Below are positions 38,059-47,480 of a stretch of 64,000 bases of DNA, piece by piece. The translations under genes and the position numbers were made by a program. A model generated the notes under the pieces. It searched no databases. It saw only the letters and a program-made list of their open reading frames with translations, and was not told the DNA's origin. Each line of letters opens with the position of its first letter. Position 1 is the first letter of the stretch. The stretch covers positions 201,676 to 265,675 of the forward strand of contig PKYN01000009.1 in NCBI GenBank assembly GCA_003132665.1, in the 5' to 3' direction. This stretch comes from Actinomycetota bacterium. GTDB lineage: Bacteria; Actinomycetota; Thermoleophilia; Gaiellales; Gaiellaceae.

Positions 38059-39822
38059 ATGCGCGGCAGGCTTCGTTACGCAATAGCAGCGTCTCTGGTC
38101 ATCTTGATCGGGGCAGGCACGGCGCTTGGTATCGATCTGAGCCGCGGCAGCGGCTCGGCGGCGACGAACCTGGTCAACCCGTCTCTCTTCGCTCAGAGGT
38201 CGCAGTACGTGACCCTGTCCGACTCCACCAAGCTGGCCGCCAACGTGTTACTTCCCACTTCGGCGAGCGAGCCCAATCATGAGCGTGTTCCGACGATTCT
38301 CCGGCTCACGCGTTACTCGCTCGGCTGGTTCCAGTTGGACTATGTACTTCGCGATGCCGGGTTCGCGATCGTCAATATCAATGAGCGCGGAACGGCGGCG
38401 TCGCTCGGGCACTTGCAACAGAACGCGGACTCCTATGGGGCGGACAGCGCGGACATCATCCGCTGGATCGTCGATCAACCGTGGTCGGACGGTAACATCG
38501 CCACCTACGGCATCTCGAACGACGGCGCATTGGCGGCCTTGGCTTCCATTTATGGTGGGCACCCGTTGAAAGCGGTAGCGCCGCTATTCATGTCCACCGA
38601 CGTCTACCTCGACGTCGCATACCCTGGAGGCATCTTCAGCGAATGGTTCACGAAGCATTGGAGCGATTTCGTTAGGGCGATCGATCTGCAGCAACCTGTC
38701 CAGTTCTCTCCGAGCGGGGTTGGAACTGAGCAGGCGGGCGCGCTTGCAAACGAGGCGATTCGGGAGCACCTCGGCAATCTCAACTGGTATTCAACGGTGA
38801 AGCGGATGCCGTTCCGGGGCGACTGGAAGACTATGAGTCCGCCCGAGATTCCGGCCATGATCGACCGCTCGGGTATTCCCGAGTATGCGATCGACGGCTG
38901 GTGGGACAACGCCTTCGCACGCGGAACGATCGCGCAGTTCCTCGCGGGTAAAGGTCTCGGCCAGCTGACGATCGGACCCTGGAATCACGGCGGCTCGCAA
39001 TCTCTGGATCCTTTGCAACCTCAGCTGTCCGGTCCGGAGCCTTTCTATTCCGAGTTCGAACGCCTCGTTGCCTGGCTCAAAGCGCGTGTTCGTTCGGCAC
39101 CCGACACCGCGTGGCGCCATATTCGGTACTACGTGCTCGGGGAAGAGAAGTGGCGGACGACCGACACCTGGCCGCCGCCCGGAGCTCGGACGGTCAAGTT
39201 CAGTTTCGCGGCTGGGCAACGGCTTGCGGAGCCGGCTCGGTCCATTCGGCGCACGGGCGTCGATCGCTACCCGGTCTGGTTCGGCGCCTCGAGCGGGCCG
39301 AGCAGCCGCTGGCACACAGGGCTCGGAGGTACCCCCGTCTCGTTCGATAATCGCCGTTCGCAAGACAAGCGGCTACTCACCTACACGTCGTCTCCGCTCG
39401 CCAAGGCGACGCTGATCACCGGAACGCCGTCGGTATCTCTTGATTTCTCCTCGACGTCGAAGGACGCCGCCGTCTTCATATACCTAGAGGCAGTGGCGCC
39501 CGGCGGAAAAGTGGCCTACCTGACCGAAGGTGAGCTTCGCGCGTCGGACCGCGCGACCAGCGGGGTCGATGCGCTTGGCCCCGTACATCCTTTCACGCGT
39601 GAGGCTGCCCGCCCGCTCGCGGGCGTTCCGGTCGATCTCGAGATCGGGCTGCTTCCGATCGCCGCACGGGTGCCAGCCGGCTACCGGCTGCGGATCGCGA
39701 TCGCCGGCGCGGATGCGGGCTCCTTCGAGCGCGTTCCAGCGCATGGCCCGGCAACCTTCACGATCGGACGCGGCGGAAGCAGAGGATCGTTCCTCTCGCT
39801 TCCGGTCATGGGACGCCAGTAG
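38059..39822 (+). CDS. CocE/NonD-family hydrolase (X-Pro dipeptidyl-peptidase-like), probably exported
   Basis: N-terminal signal/TM; VNINERGTAAS, DQPWSDGNIATYGISNDGALAALAS, C-terminal jelly-roll-like domain. Confidence 0.82.
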   Translation: MRGRLRYAIAASLVILIGAGTALGIDLSRGSGSAATNLVNPSLFAQRSQYVTLSDSTKLAANVLLPTSASEPNHERVPTILRLTRYSLGWFQLDYVLRDAGFAIVNINERGTAASLGHLQQNADSYGADSADIIRWIVDQPWSDGNIATYGISNDGALAALASIYGGHPLKAVAPLFMSTDVYLDVAYPGGIFSEWFTKHWSDFVRAIDLQQPVQFSPSGVGTEQAGALANEAIREHLGNLNWYSTVKRMPFRGDWKTMSPPEIPAMIDRSGIPEYAIDGWWDNAFARGTIAQFLAGKGLGQLTIGPWNHGGSQSLDPLQPQLSGPEPFYSEFERLVAWLKARVRSAPDTAWRHIRYYVLGEEKWRTTDTWPPPGARTVKFSFAAGQRLAEPARSIRRTGVDRYPVWFGASSGPSSRWHTGLGGTPVSFDNRRSQDKRLLTYTSSPLAKATLITGTPSVSLDFSSTSKDAAVFIYLEAVAPGGKVAYLTEGELRASDRATSGVDALGPVHPFTREAARPLAGVPVDLEIGLLPIAARVPAGYRLRIAIAGADAGSFERVPAHGPATFTIGRGGSRGSFLSLPVMGRQ

Positions 39823-39904
39823 GGGTTTCTGGTTTCCGGCACGCCACCGACTAGCTAAGCCCGATCAAGCAACCGGGCGCTCGGGCGGATAGCATCGGCC
39901 GGGC

Positions 39905-40981
39905 ATGCCGGGGCTCAAGCGAACGCCGCTATTCGATCGCCATCTCGCTCTGGGGGCCCGCATGGTCCCGTTCGCCGGCTACGAGATGCCCGTCTTCTAC
40001 GAAGGCGTCATCGGTGAGCACAAGGCGGTACGAACGGGCAGCGGCGTCTTCGACGCCTCGCACATGGGCGTGCTCGAGATCGCCGGCCCCGGAACGCACC
40101 AGGGTCTTCAGCGACTGCTCTCGAACGATCTCGATCGGATCGGCGCCGGCGAGGCTCAGTACGAGCTGATGACCAACGAGCAAGGCGGCATCGTCGACGA
40201 CTTGATCGTCTACCGCCGCGACGAGGAGAGCTACCTGGTGATCGTGAACGCGTCCAACTGCGAGACCGACGTGAAGTGGCTGACAGATCGCCTGCCGCAG
40301 AGCGTCGATTTCCGCGACGTCTCGGACGATCGCGCGCTGATCGCCGTCCAGGGCCCGGGGGCGCTCAAGCGACTGGGGCTCGAGCCGGCGCGCTCCTTCA
40401 CCTTCGCCGAGATCGAGCTGTTCGGAGTTCCGTGCATCTGTGCGCGCACCGGCTACACGGGCGAGGCCGGCTGCGAACTGGTCTGCGCCGCGGACAGCGC
40501 CGTCAAGCTCTGGGACGCGATTCTCGCCGCAGGCGTCGCACCGTGCGGTCTCGGTGCCCGGGACACCCTCCGGCTCGAGGCCTGCCTGCCGCTGCACGGC
40601 CAGGACATCACGCCCAAGACCGACCCGATCTCGGCCGGACTGGGCTGGGCGGTCGCGCTGGGCAAAGAGTTCACCGGGATCGAGCGCCTGCGCCAGATCG
40701 CCGCCGAAGGGCCGAGCAAGCGCTTGGTTCCCTTCGTGATGGACCAGCCCGGGATCCCGCGCCAGGGCATGTCGATCGTCCCCTATGGTGAGGTCACCTC
40801 GGGCTCGCACTCGCCGATGCTCGACATCGGCATCGGCATGGGCTACGTGGAGGCGAAAAAGAGCGAGCCGGGGTCGATGCTGACGATCGACGTGCGCGGG
40901 CGGCCGCTGTGGGCAGTGGTTGTCACGAAGCCCGTCTACACGAGTTCCAGGAAATACACAGACAAAAAAGGAGAGTGGTGA
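39905..40981 (+). CDS. gcvT: Glycine cleavage system T protein
   Basis: TPLFDRHLALGARMVPFAGYEMPV, RTGYTGEAGCEL, GLGARDTLRLEACLPLHGQDI. Confidence 0.95.
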   Translation: MPGLKRTPLFDRHLALGARMVPFAGYEMPVFYEGVIGEHKAVRTGSGVFDASHMGVLEIAGPGTHQGLQRLLSNDLDRIGAGEAQYELMTNEQGGIVDDLIVYRRDEESYLVIVNASNCETDVKWLTDRLPQSVDFRDVSDDRALIAVQGPGALKRLGLEPARSFTFAEIELFGVPCICARTGYTGEAGCELVCAADSAVKLWDAILAAGVAPCGLGARDTLRLEACLPLHGQDITPKTDPISAGLGWAVALGKEFTGIERLRQIAAEGPSKRLVPFVMDQPGIPRQGMSIVPYGEVTSGSHSPMLDIGIGMGYVEAKKSEPGSMLTIDVRGRPLWAVVVTKPVYTSSRKYTDKKGEW

Positions 40982-40984
40982 GTC

Positions 40985-41380
40985 GTGGCCGCTGCAGAGA
41001 ACTACCCGGCCGATTTGAAGTACCACAGCGAGCACGACTGGGCTCGCATCGAAGGCGCCGAAGCCGTGTTCGGGATCACCTGGAAGGCGCAGGACATGCT
41101 CGGCGAGCTCGTCTTCTTCCAGCCGCCGGCCGTGGGAGCGACCGTTACCAAGGACGGCGCCTACGGCGAGATCGAGTCGGTCAAGGCCGTCTCCGACCTG
41201 GTCGCTCCGCTCTCCGGCAAAGTCATTCAGGTCAACGACAAGCTGCAATCCGCGCCCGAGACGATCAACGACGATCCCTACGGCGAGGGCTGGCTCGTTC
41301 GCATCGAGCTCGCCGATCCGGCCGAGGCCGACGCGCTGCTGGATGTCGAGGCCTACAAGCAGCTCTTGGTCGAGGAATAA
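40985..41380 (+). CDS. gcvH: Glycine cleavage system H protein
   Basis: YHSEHDWARIEG...GAYGEIESVKAVSDLVAPLSGKV lipoylation motif. Confidence 0.95.
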   Translation: MAAAENYPADLKYHSEHDWARIEGAEAVFGITWKAQDMLGELVFFQPPAVGATVTKDGAYGEIESVKAVSDLVAPLSGKVIQVNDKLQSAPETINDDPYGEGWLVRIELADPAEADALLDVEAYKQLLVEE

Positions 41381-41386
41381 AGCGGC

Positions 41387-42721
41387 GTGGGAACCGGCTA
41401 CCTGGCACTGACCGACGCCGACAGGGAGGCGATGCTCGCCGCGATCGGGGTCGCTTCGATCGAGGAGTTGTTTGCCGACGTCCCCGAGCAGGTGCGGCTG
41501 AAGCGCGAGCTGGAGCTGCCGCCGCCCGCCTCGGAGCTCGAGGTCGAGCGCGAGCTGAGCGAGCTGGCCGGGCGCAACGTATCGACCGGGCGCGAGCTCT
41601 CCTTTCTCGGCGCCGGCGTCTACGACCACTACGTGCCGGCGATCGTTGAGGCGATCGTCTCGCGACCGGAGTTCTTGACCGCCTACACGCCCTACCAGCC
41701 CGAGCTGAGTCAGGGAGTGCTGCAGGCCATCTTCGAGTACCAGACGGTGATCTGTGAGCTGACCGGGATGGAGGTCTCGAACGCCTCGGGCTACGACGGC
41801 GCCACGGTCGCCGCCGACGCCTGCTTCATGGCCGCCCACGCAACCGGCCGCAAGAAGATCGCCATCGCCGAGACGGTGAGTCCACAGGTGAGACAGGTCG
41901 TGAAGACATATGCGCCCGGCTTCGGGCTGGAGATCGTCGAGATACCGCACTCCGGCGGAGTCACCGACCCCGAAGCGCTTCTGGCTGCCTCGCAAGGCGC
42001 GGCCGCCGCGATCTTCCAGCAGCCGAACTTCTTCGGTTGCCTGGAGCCCGCGCCCGACCTGGCTCGCGCCGCATCCGAGGCGGGCGCGCTGGCGGTGGCG
42101 CACGTCGATCCACTCTCGCTCGGCGTGCTCGAGGCGCCCGGCGCCTACGGCTGTCAGATCGCGATCGGTGAGGGCCAGGCCGCCGGTAACCGGCTCTCCT
42201 TCGGCGGCCCGCACTTTGGCTTCCTGGCGGCGAAGAAAGAGCTGATCCGGCGCATGCCCGGCCGCATCACGGGCCAGACGGTCGATCGAAGCGGCCGCCG
42301 CGGTTTTGTTCTCACCTTCCAAACGCGTGAGCAGCACATCCGCCGCGAGAAGGCGACCTCGAACATCACGACCAATCAGTCGCTCTGCGCGCTGGCCGGG
42401 CTCATCTACCTCTCCTGGCTCGGCCCGAAGGGCCTGCGCGAGCTGGGGGAGACGTGTCTGGGCCTGGCCCAGCTGGCCAAGTCGAAGCTCGCTCTACCAC
42501 TCGCCTTCGCCGCTCCGTCCTTCAAAGAGCTTGCATTCCGTCTCGATCGACCGGCCGAAGAGGTGGTGCGCGCGGCGAAGAAGAAAGGCGTCAACCCCGG
42601 TTATCCGCTCGGGCGCGACTACCCAGGGATGGAGAACGTGCTGCTGGTCGCCCTGACCGAGAAGCGCTCGCCCGCGGACGTCGAGCGTTTGAGCGCGGTA
42701 CTGAGCGAGGTGCTGGCATGA
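41387..42721 (+). CDS. gcvPA: Glycine dehydrogenase (decarboxylating) subunit 1
   Basis: FLGAGVYDHYVPAIV, TAYTPYQPELSQGVLQAIFEYQT, TSNITTNQSLCALA. Confidence 0.95.
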   Translation: MGTGYLALTDADREAMLAAIGVASIEELFADVPEQVRLKRELELPPPASELEVERELSELAGRNVSTGRELSFLGAGVYDHYVPAIVEAIVSRPEFLTAYTPYQPELSQGVLQAIFEYQTVICELTGMEVSNASGYDGATVAADACFMAAHATGRKKIAIAETVSPQVRQVVKTYAPGFGLEIVEIPHSGGVTDPEALLAASQGAAAAIFQQPNFFGCLEPAPDLARAASEAGALAVAHVDPLSLGVLEAPGAYGCQIAIGEGQAAGNRLSFGGPHFGFLAAKKELIRRMPGRITGQTVDRSGRRGFVLTFQTREQHIRREKATSNITTNQSLCALAGLIYLSWLGPKGLRELGETCLGLAQLAKSKLALPLAFAAPSFKELAFRLDRPAEEVVRAAKKKGVNPGYPLGRDYPGMENVLLVALTEKRSPADVERLSAVLSEVLA

Positions 42722-44214
42722 GCGAGTGGGGCGAGCTGCCGCTGATCTTCGAGCGCTCGAAGGCGGGGCGCTGTGCCTGCTCGCTGCCGCACTACGAGCT
42801 GCCGAAGGGGAAAGTCCCGGCCGCCCTAGCGCGCTCCGAGGCGCCGCGCCTACCCGAGCTGGCCGAGCCCGATCTGGCCCGTCACTTCTCGGCACTGGCT
42901 GATCGGAACTTCGGCATCGACTCCGGCTTCTATCCGCTCGGCTCCTGCACGATGAAGTACAACCCGCGCCTGAACGAGCGCCTGGCCGCGCTTCCCGGCT
43001 TCGCCGATCTGCATCCCCATCAAGTGCCCGAGGATGCCCAGGGCGCGCTCGAGCTTTGCTTCCGCTTGCAGGAGGCGCTGGCGGAGATCTCCGGGCTCGA
43101 TGCCGTCTCGCTGCAGCCGGCGGCCGGTTCGCAAGGCGAGCTGACCGGACTGATGCTGGTGCGCGCCTACTTCGCCGACAGAGGGGAACTGGGCGAGCGG
43201 CGCAAGGTGGTCGTCCCCGACACCGCGCACGGCACCAACCCGGCAAGCGTGACCATGGCCGGCTTCGAGCTGCAGCCGGTCAAGACCGACGCGCGCGGCA
43301 ACCTCGACCTCGACGACCTGCGCCGGGTCGTCGGCCCGGACACCGCGGCGCTGATGCTGACCAACCCCTCGACGCTCGGACTGTTCGAGGAGAACATCGC
43401 CCGAGTGGCGGGCATCTTCCACCAGGTCGGGGCGCTCCTCTATTACGACGGCGCCAACCTGAACGCCGTCTGCGGCGTCTCGCGCCCGGGCGACATGGGC
43501 TTCGACGTCGTCCACTTCAACCTGCACAAGACCTTTTCGACCCCGCATGGCGGCGGCGGCCCCGGCGCCGGCCCGGTGGCGGTGCGCCGCGAGCTCGAGC
43601 CCTTCCTGCCCGTGCCGCGGATCGTTCGCCGCGAGGACGGTTCCTTCGCGCTCGACTCCGAGCAGGCGAAGTCGATCGGACGCGTGCGCGGCTTCCTCGG
43701 CCCCTTCGGCGTGTTCGTCAAGGCCTACGCCTTCATCCGCGTCTACGGCCCCGCGCTGCGCGAGATGTCGGAAGCGGCCGTGCTCAACGCCAACTACCTG
43801 CTGAGCCGGCTGAAGGACGTCTACGAGTTGCGCTACGACCGCCTCTGCATGCACGAGTTCGTGCTCTCGGCCTGCGCGCTCAAGCGCGAGCACGGGATCT
43901 CGGCGCTGGACGTGGCCAAGCGGTTGATGGACTTCGGCATCCATCCGCCCACGGTCTATTTCCCGCTGGTCGTGCCCGAGGCGCTGATGATCGAACCAAC
44001 GGAAAGCGAGTCTCTGGAAACCCTCGACGCCTTCGTCGAGGCGATGCGCCGAATCGCCGCCGAGGCGGTCGAGAACCCGGAGCTGCTGCACGAGGCGCCG
44101 CACGATCGCCCTGTCGAACGCCTGGACGAGGCCGCGGCGGTCAAGCGCGCGATCGTGCGCTACGAGTTCGGCGAGAGCGCACCCGCGTCCGGTCAGCCGG
44201 CAGCCAGCACTTGA
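42718..44214 (+). CDS. gcvPB: Glycine dehydrogenase (decarboxylating) subunit 2
   Basis: YPLGSCTMKYNPR, HGTNPASVTMAGF, NLHKTFSTPHGGGGPGAGP (PLP Lys). Confidence 0.95.
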   Translation: MSEWGELPLIFERSKAGRCACSLPHYELPKGKVPAALARSEAPRLPELAEPDLARHFSALADRNFGIDSGFYPLGSCTMKYNPRLNERLAALPGFADLHPHQVPEDAQGALELCFRLQEALAEISGLDAVSLQPAAGSQGELTGLMLVRAYFADRGELGERRKVVVPDTAHGTNPASVTMAGFELQPVKTDARGNLDLDDLRRVVGPDTAALMLTNPSTLGLFEENIARVAGIFHQVGALLYYDGANLNAVCGVSRPGDMGFDVVHFNLHKTFSTPHGGGGPGAGPVAVRRELEPFLPVPRIVRREDGSFALDSEQAKSIGRVRGFLGPFGVFVKAYAFIRVYGPALREMSEAAVLNANYLLSRLKDVYELRYDRLCMHEFVLSACALKREHGISALDVAKRLMDFGIHPPTVYFPLVVPEALMIEPTESESLETLDAFVEAMRRIAAEAVENPELLHEAPHDRPVERLDEAAAVKRAIVRYEFGESAPASGQPAAST

Positions 44215-44274
44215 GTCCTGCCGCTCGAGCGACGATACTCGGCCTACCGGAGCTATCGGAAGAGGGGTGTCGCC

Positions 44275-45786
44275 GTGTCTGAGCCAGGCATGAAAACCTG
44301 CCCGGAGTGCGCAGAGGAGATCAAGCTCGAGGCCAAGGTCTGCCGCTATTGCGGAACGACCTTCTCGCTCATGCAGGTCGGCTATTGCACGACCTGCCAC
44401 AGGGTCAGAGCTACCAGCCAGCTGGGCGTCTGCGTCATCTGCAGTTCGCCGCTGATCGACGTGCGCCTGGAGAGCGAGGAGATCTCCGGGCCGATGGTCG
44501 GCGCCAAGAAAATGGACTCCCCGACGGCGCCGGTAAGCGCATCGACATTCGTTCCGGTCGTAGTGCCTGAGAGCACAACTGCAGGCACAGAGGAAGAGGG
44601 GCTGGAAGAAGAGGAAGAGGAGCCCGAGGAAAGCGAGCCGGAAGAAGAGGAGCCGGAAGAGGAAGACGAGTTCGCTTCGGCGCCGGTCGCTTTCATCGAA
44701 CCCAAGTCCGATCTCACGCCTGCTCCGCCACCGCCGGGGCTTCCGCCCGGCGTTGCCTGGTCAAAGCCGGCTTTCTCGGTTGAGCCGCCCGCCAAAGAGG
44801 AGGAGCCTGTCGCTACCGACGAGGCGCCCGTTGACGAGGAGCCTGCTGCCGAGACGTCTGAAGGAGCACCGCCTGAAGAAGAGGCGCCGCAACCGCCGCC
44901 GACAGCAGAGCCGCGCCCGAACGACGTCGCCGAGCGACTGGCCGCCTTTGGCAGGCGCGCGACTCCCATTCCATCTCCGACGCCTCCGCCTGTCGCCGCG
45001 CCCGGCCCGCCGGTGGCTCCGCCGCCCGGCCCGCCGGCTACGACACCGCCGGTGATCACGCCGAGTACACCCATTTCCCCGGCTACGGCGGAACAAGCGG
45101 CGAGAGCCGCCGTTCCGGCCCCGCCGTCCCGGGTCGATCTTCGTCCCGAGGCGAAGGAGGAAGCCGAGCAGGCAGAGCCGGTCGAGGCGGAGGCGGCGAT
45201 CGCAGTCTCCGAACAGCGTCTGGGAATCGTCCCTTCGCTTGCGCACCGCATCGCTCATCCGCTTTTCCAGCTAGCGGCGATCGCCGTGATCGTCGTCTGG
45301 TTGCTCGAGTTCTACTGGGATCGGAGCCTGCGCGGAACCAGCGACGCCGGCTCGGGCTTCCTGTCGCACTTCGTCGTAGCGACATACGGAAGCGGCCAGG
45401 TGCTTCTGATCGCTGTGCAGGTTGCCATCGTGGCGGCCATCTGCGGCCTGCTCGCACCGACGAGGCTGCTGCCCAAGGGCTGGTTCCGTAGCCGCAAAGT
45501 AAACGAGGAATTCGCCCAGGAGCTGCAGGCGAAGCTCGGCGTGAAGATGATCTACCGGCAGAAGTGGTACCTGCAGAAGATGATCTGCGCCTTCGCCATC
45601 TGGGCGATCGCGCTCGCCTTCTTCGTTCAGGGGATAGCCGGAAAGACCAGCGTCGAGCTGAAGATCGGCGGCTACGTGACCGCGATCGCGCTGATCACTG
45701 GCTTCGTCAGCTCCGCGGTGCTGATGACCAGGCGGACGCCACTCGTTGCCGTCGACGCCGAAGGAAGGATCGGGAGCTCGAGCTAG
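44275..45786 (+). CDS. Zinc-ribbon membrane protein with Glu/Pro-rich linker
   Basis: CPECAEEIKLEAKVCRYCG and YCTTCHRVRATSQLGVCVICSSP; low-complexity E/P region; C-terminal TMs. Confidence 0.75.
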   Translation: MSEPGMKTCPECAEEIKLEAKVCRYCGTTFSLMQVGYCTTCHRVRATSQLGVCVICSSPLIDVRLESEEISGPMVGAKKMDSPTAPVSASTFVPVVVPESTTAGTEEEGLEEEEEEPEESEPEEEEPEEEDEFASAPVAFIEPKSDLTPAPPPPGLPPGVAWSKPAFSVEPPAKEEEPVATDEAPVDEEPAAETSEGAPPEEEAPQPPPTAEPRPNDVAERLAAFGRRATPIPSPTPPPVAAPGPPVAPPPGPPATTPPVITPSTPISPATAEQAARAAVPAPPSRVDLRPEAKEEAEQAEPVEAEAAIAVSEQRLGIVPSLAHRIAHPLFQLAAIAVIVVWLLEFYWDRSLRGTSDAGSGFLSHFVVATYGSGQVLLIAVQVAIVAAICGLLAPTRLLPKGWFRSRKVNEEFAQELQAKLGVKMIYRQKWYLQKMICAFAIWAIALAFFVQGIAGKTSVELKIGGYVTAIALITGFVSSAVLMTRRTPLVAVDAEGRIGSSS

Positions 45787-46544
45787 CTCACGTCGCGGCG
45801 GCTGAGCAACACGACCGCGGCGATCGTGAAGAGCGCCATCCAACCGCCGAGGGCGGCCATCCCGCCGCCGGCGCTGAGGATGTCGGCCGAGTTGCGGCTG
45901 CCGTTTGTCAGGATCGCGCCCGTCGCCTGGAACGGGAAGAAACGGCCGGCGTTCGAGTTGATCGCATTCGAGTGGAGAATCGCGATGATCAGGCCCTCGG
46001 CTATGAAGAGCCAGGCGAAGCTGGCCACGACGGCGCCGATCTGATTTCGAATCACGATTCCGATGCCGCTGCCGAGCGCGCCCCAAAGAGCCGCGGCGAT
46101 CAGTATCCGTCCGATGAATCCGGCGGCGGGCCCGCCTTGAATCGCGAAGTCGACCCCCTTCGCCGGTAACGCGATTGCGAGCTCAAGCGCCACGAGCCCT
46201 TCGGCGAGCCCGACGAGTGCGACGGCGAAGAACATGCCGGCGAGCGCCTTCGCGATCACTATCGAGGTGCGCGAGGGGGTAGCAAGGAGCGTCGGCGTGA
46301 TCGTGCCGTGACGGAACTCGCCGGTCGAGACGATCAGGCCCATGATCAGGGCGATGAAAATGCCGAGCGAACCGATTCCGAGCAGGTCGAGCTGGTCTTT
46401 CGCGCTGGTGATGCTGTGTTTTTGGCTCCCGATGACGCCGGCGACTACGATCAGCGTCATCAGCGCAGAGAGCGCGACCAACAGCCAGAAGAGCGTGCGT
46501 GTGGTGCGGAGCTTCAGCCACTCGGAGGAAAGCGCGGCGATCAC
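45783..46544 (-). CDS. ABC-2 type transporter permease
   Basis: Six-TM profile, EWLKLRTTRTLFWLL N-terminus, overlaps ATPase gene. Confidence 0.85.
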   Translation of the reverse strand: MIAALSSEWLKLRTTRTLFWLLVALSALMTLIVVAGVIGSQKHSITSAKDQLDLLGIGSLGIFIALIMGLIVSTGEFRHGTITPTLLATPSRTSIVIAKALAGMFFAVALVGLAEGLVALELAIALPAKGVDFAIQGGPAAGFIGRILIAAALWGALGSGIGIVIRNQIGAVVASFAWLFIAEGLIIAILHSNAINSNAGRFFPFQATGAILTNGSRNSADILSAGGGMAALGGWMALFTIAAVVLLSRRDVS

Positions 46545-47425
46545 GTCTTCTCCTCGGAGGTGAGATCGAGGAAGACATCCTCTAGCTGGGTTGCGAGCGG
46601 GGTCAGCTCGTGCAGTACGAGCGAACTGGAGGCGGCGATCTCTCCCACCTGGGCGCTGGTGGCGCCGGCGACGAGCAGCGCCTCGCCATCCTCGGTCACC
46701 ACGAAGCCGGCCTTGGCGAGCTTTTCCTCGAGCGCCTTGGCCTGTGGGCTCGCGACTCGTACGCGCCCGTCTTTGCCGCGCTTGAGCTCCTCGACGCTGC
46801 CGTGGGCGACCAGCTTGCCCTTGTTGATGATCACTACCTCGTCGACGGTTTGCTCGACCTCGGACAGCACGTGGCTGGAGATGAGCACGGCGCGACCCTC
46901 GGCGGCGAGCGAGCGCAAGAAGTCGCGCAGCCAGCGGATCCCTTCCGGGTCGAGGCCGTTCGCTGGCTCGTCCAGGATCAGCACGCCCGGGTCGCCGAGC
47001 AGCGCCGAGGCGAGCGCCAGGCGCTGGCGCATCCCGAGCGAGTAGCCGCCGACGCGCTTCTTCGCCGCTCCTTCGAGCCCGACCGTGGCCAGCACCTCGT
47101 CTACGCGCTTCGCGGGGGCGTGACCGGCGCGAGCGAGCACACGCAGGTGATTGCGAGCCTTACGGCCAGGGTGAAAGCCCGAAGCCTCGAGCACGGCGCC
47201 AACCTGGCAGAAGGGGCGCTCGAGCTGCGAGTAACGCTTGCCGAGGATCGTCGCCTGGCCCGAGTTGGCGTGCACCAGCCCAAGCAGGATGCGCAGCGTG
47301 GTCGTCTTGCCGGCGCCGTTCGGCCCGAGGAAGCCGACCACTCGGCCGGGTTCGACAGTGAAAGAGAGCCCGTCCACAGCTTGCGTCTTGCCGTAGCGCT
47401 TGCGGAGGTCCTCGACGGCGATCAC
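46541..47425 (-). CDS. ABC transporter ATP-binding protein
   Basis: GFLGPNGAGKTTTLRILLGL, YSLGMRQRLALASALLGDPGVLILDEPANGLDPEG; start GTG 47425. Confidence 0.93.
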   Translation of the reverse strand: MIAVEDLRKRYGKTQAVDGLSFTVEPGRVVGFLGPNGAGKTTTLRILLGLVHANSGQATILGKRYSQLERPFCQVGAVLEASGFHPGRKARNHLRVLARAGHAPAKRVDEVLATVGLEGAAKKRVGGYSLGMRQRLALASALLGDPGVLILDEPANGLDPEGIRWLRDFLRSLAAEGRAVLISSHVLSEVEQTVDEVVIINKGKLVAHGSVEELKRGKDGRVRVASPQAKALEEKLAKAGFVVTEDGEALLVAGATSAQVGEIAASSSLVLHELTPLATQLEDVFLDLTSEEKT

Positions 47426-47480
47426 GGGAAGTACTCTCTCACAACGTCCGCGTTCGCGGCGATACGGTCGTCCGGTCTCT

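Noticed and set aside
39823-39904. Possible glycine riboswitch upstream of gcvT
   Set aside because: Looked for the conserved glycine aptamer elements (GGAGAG ... GCCGAAGG); none seen in the 82-nt gap.
39823-39904. Possible further copy of the element A/B family (CCACCGACTAGCTAAGCCCGATC...CGGGCGG)
   Set aside because: Only short matching blocks, no terminal inverted repeat; similarity too weak to call.
39929-42337. 802-aa minus-strand ORF antisense to gcvT/gcvH/gcvPA
   Set aside because: Antisense open frame typical of high-GC coding DNA; low-complexity R/H/D-rich translation with no domain, fully covered by well-supported genes on the other strand.
42850-44400. 516-aa minus-strand ORF antisense to gcvPB
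   Set aside because: Shadow ORF; no recognisable domain. The same reasoning applies to 16345-17730, 26103-27551, 27221-28705, 31868-33202 and 60793-61809.
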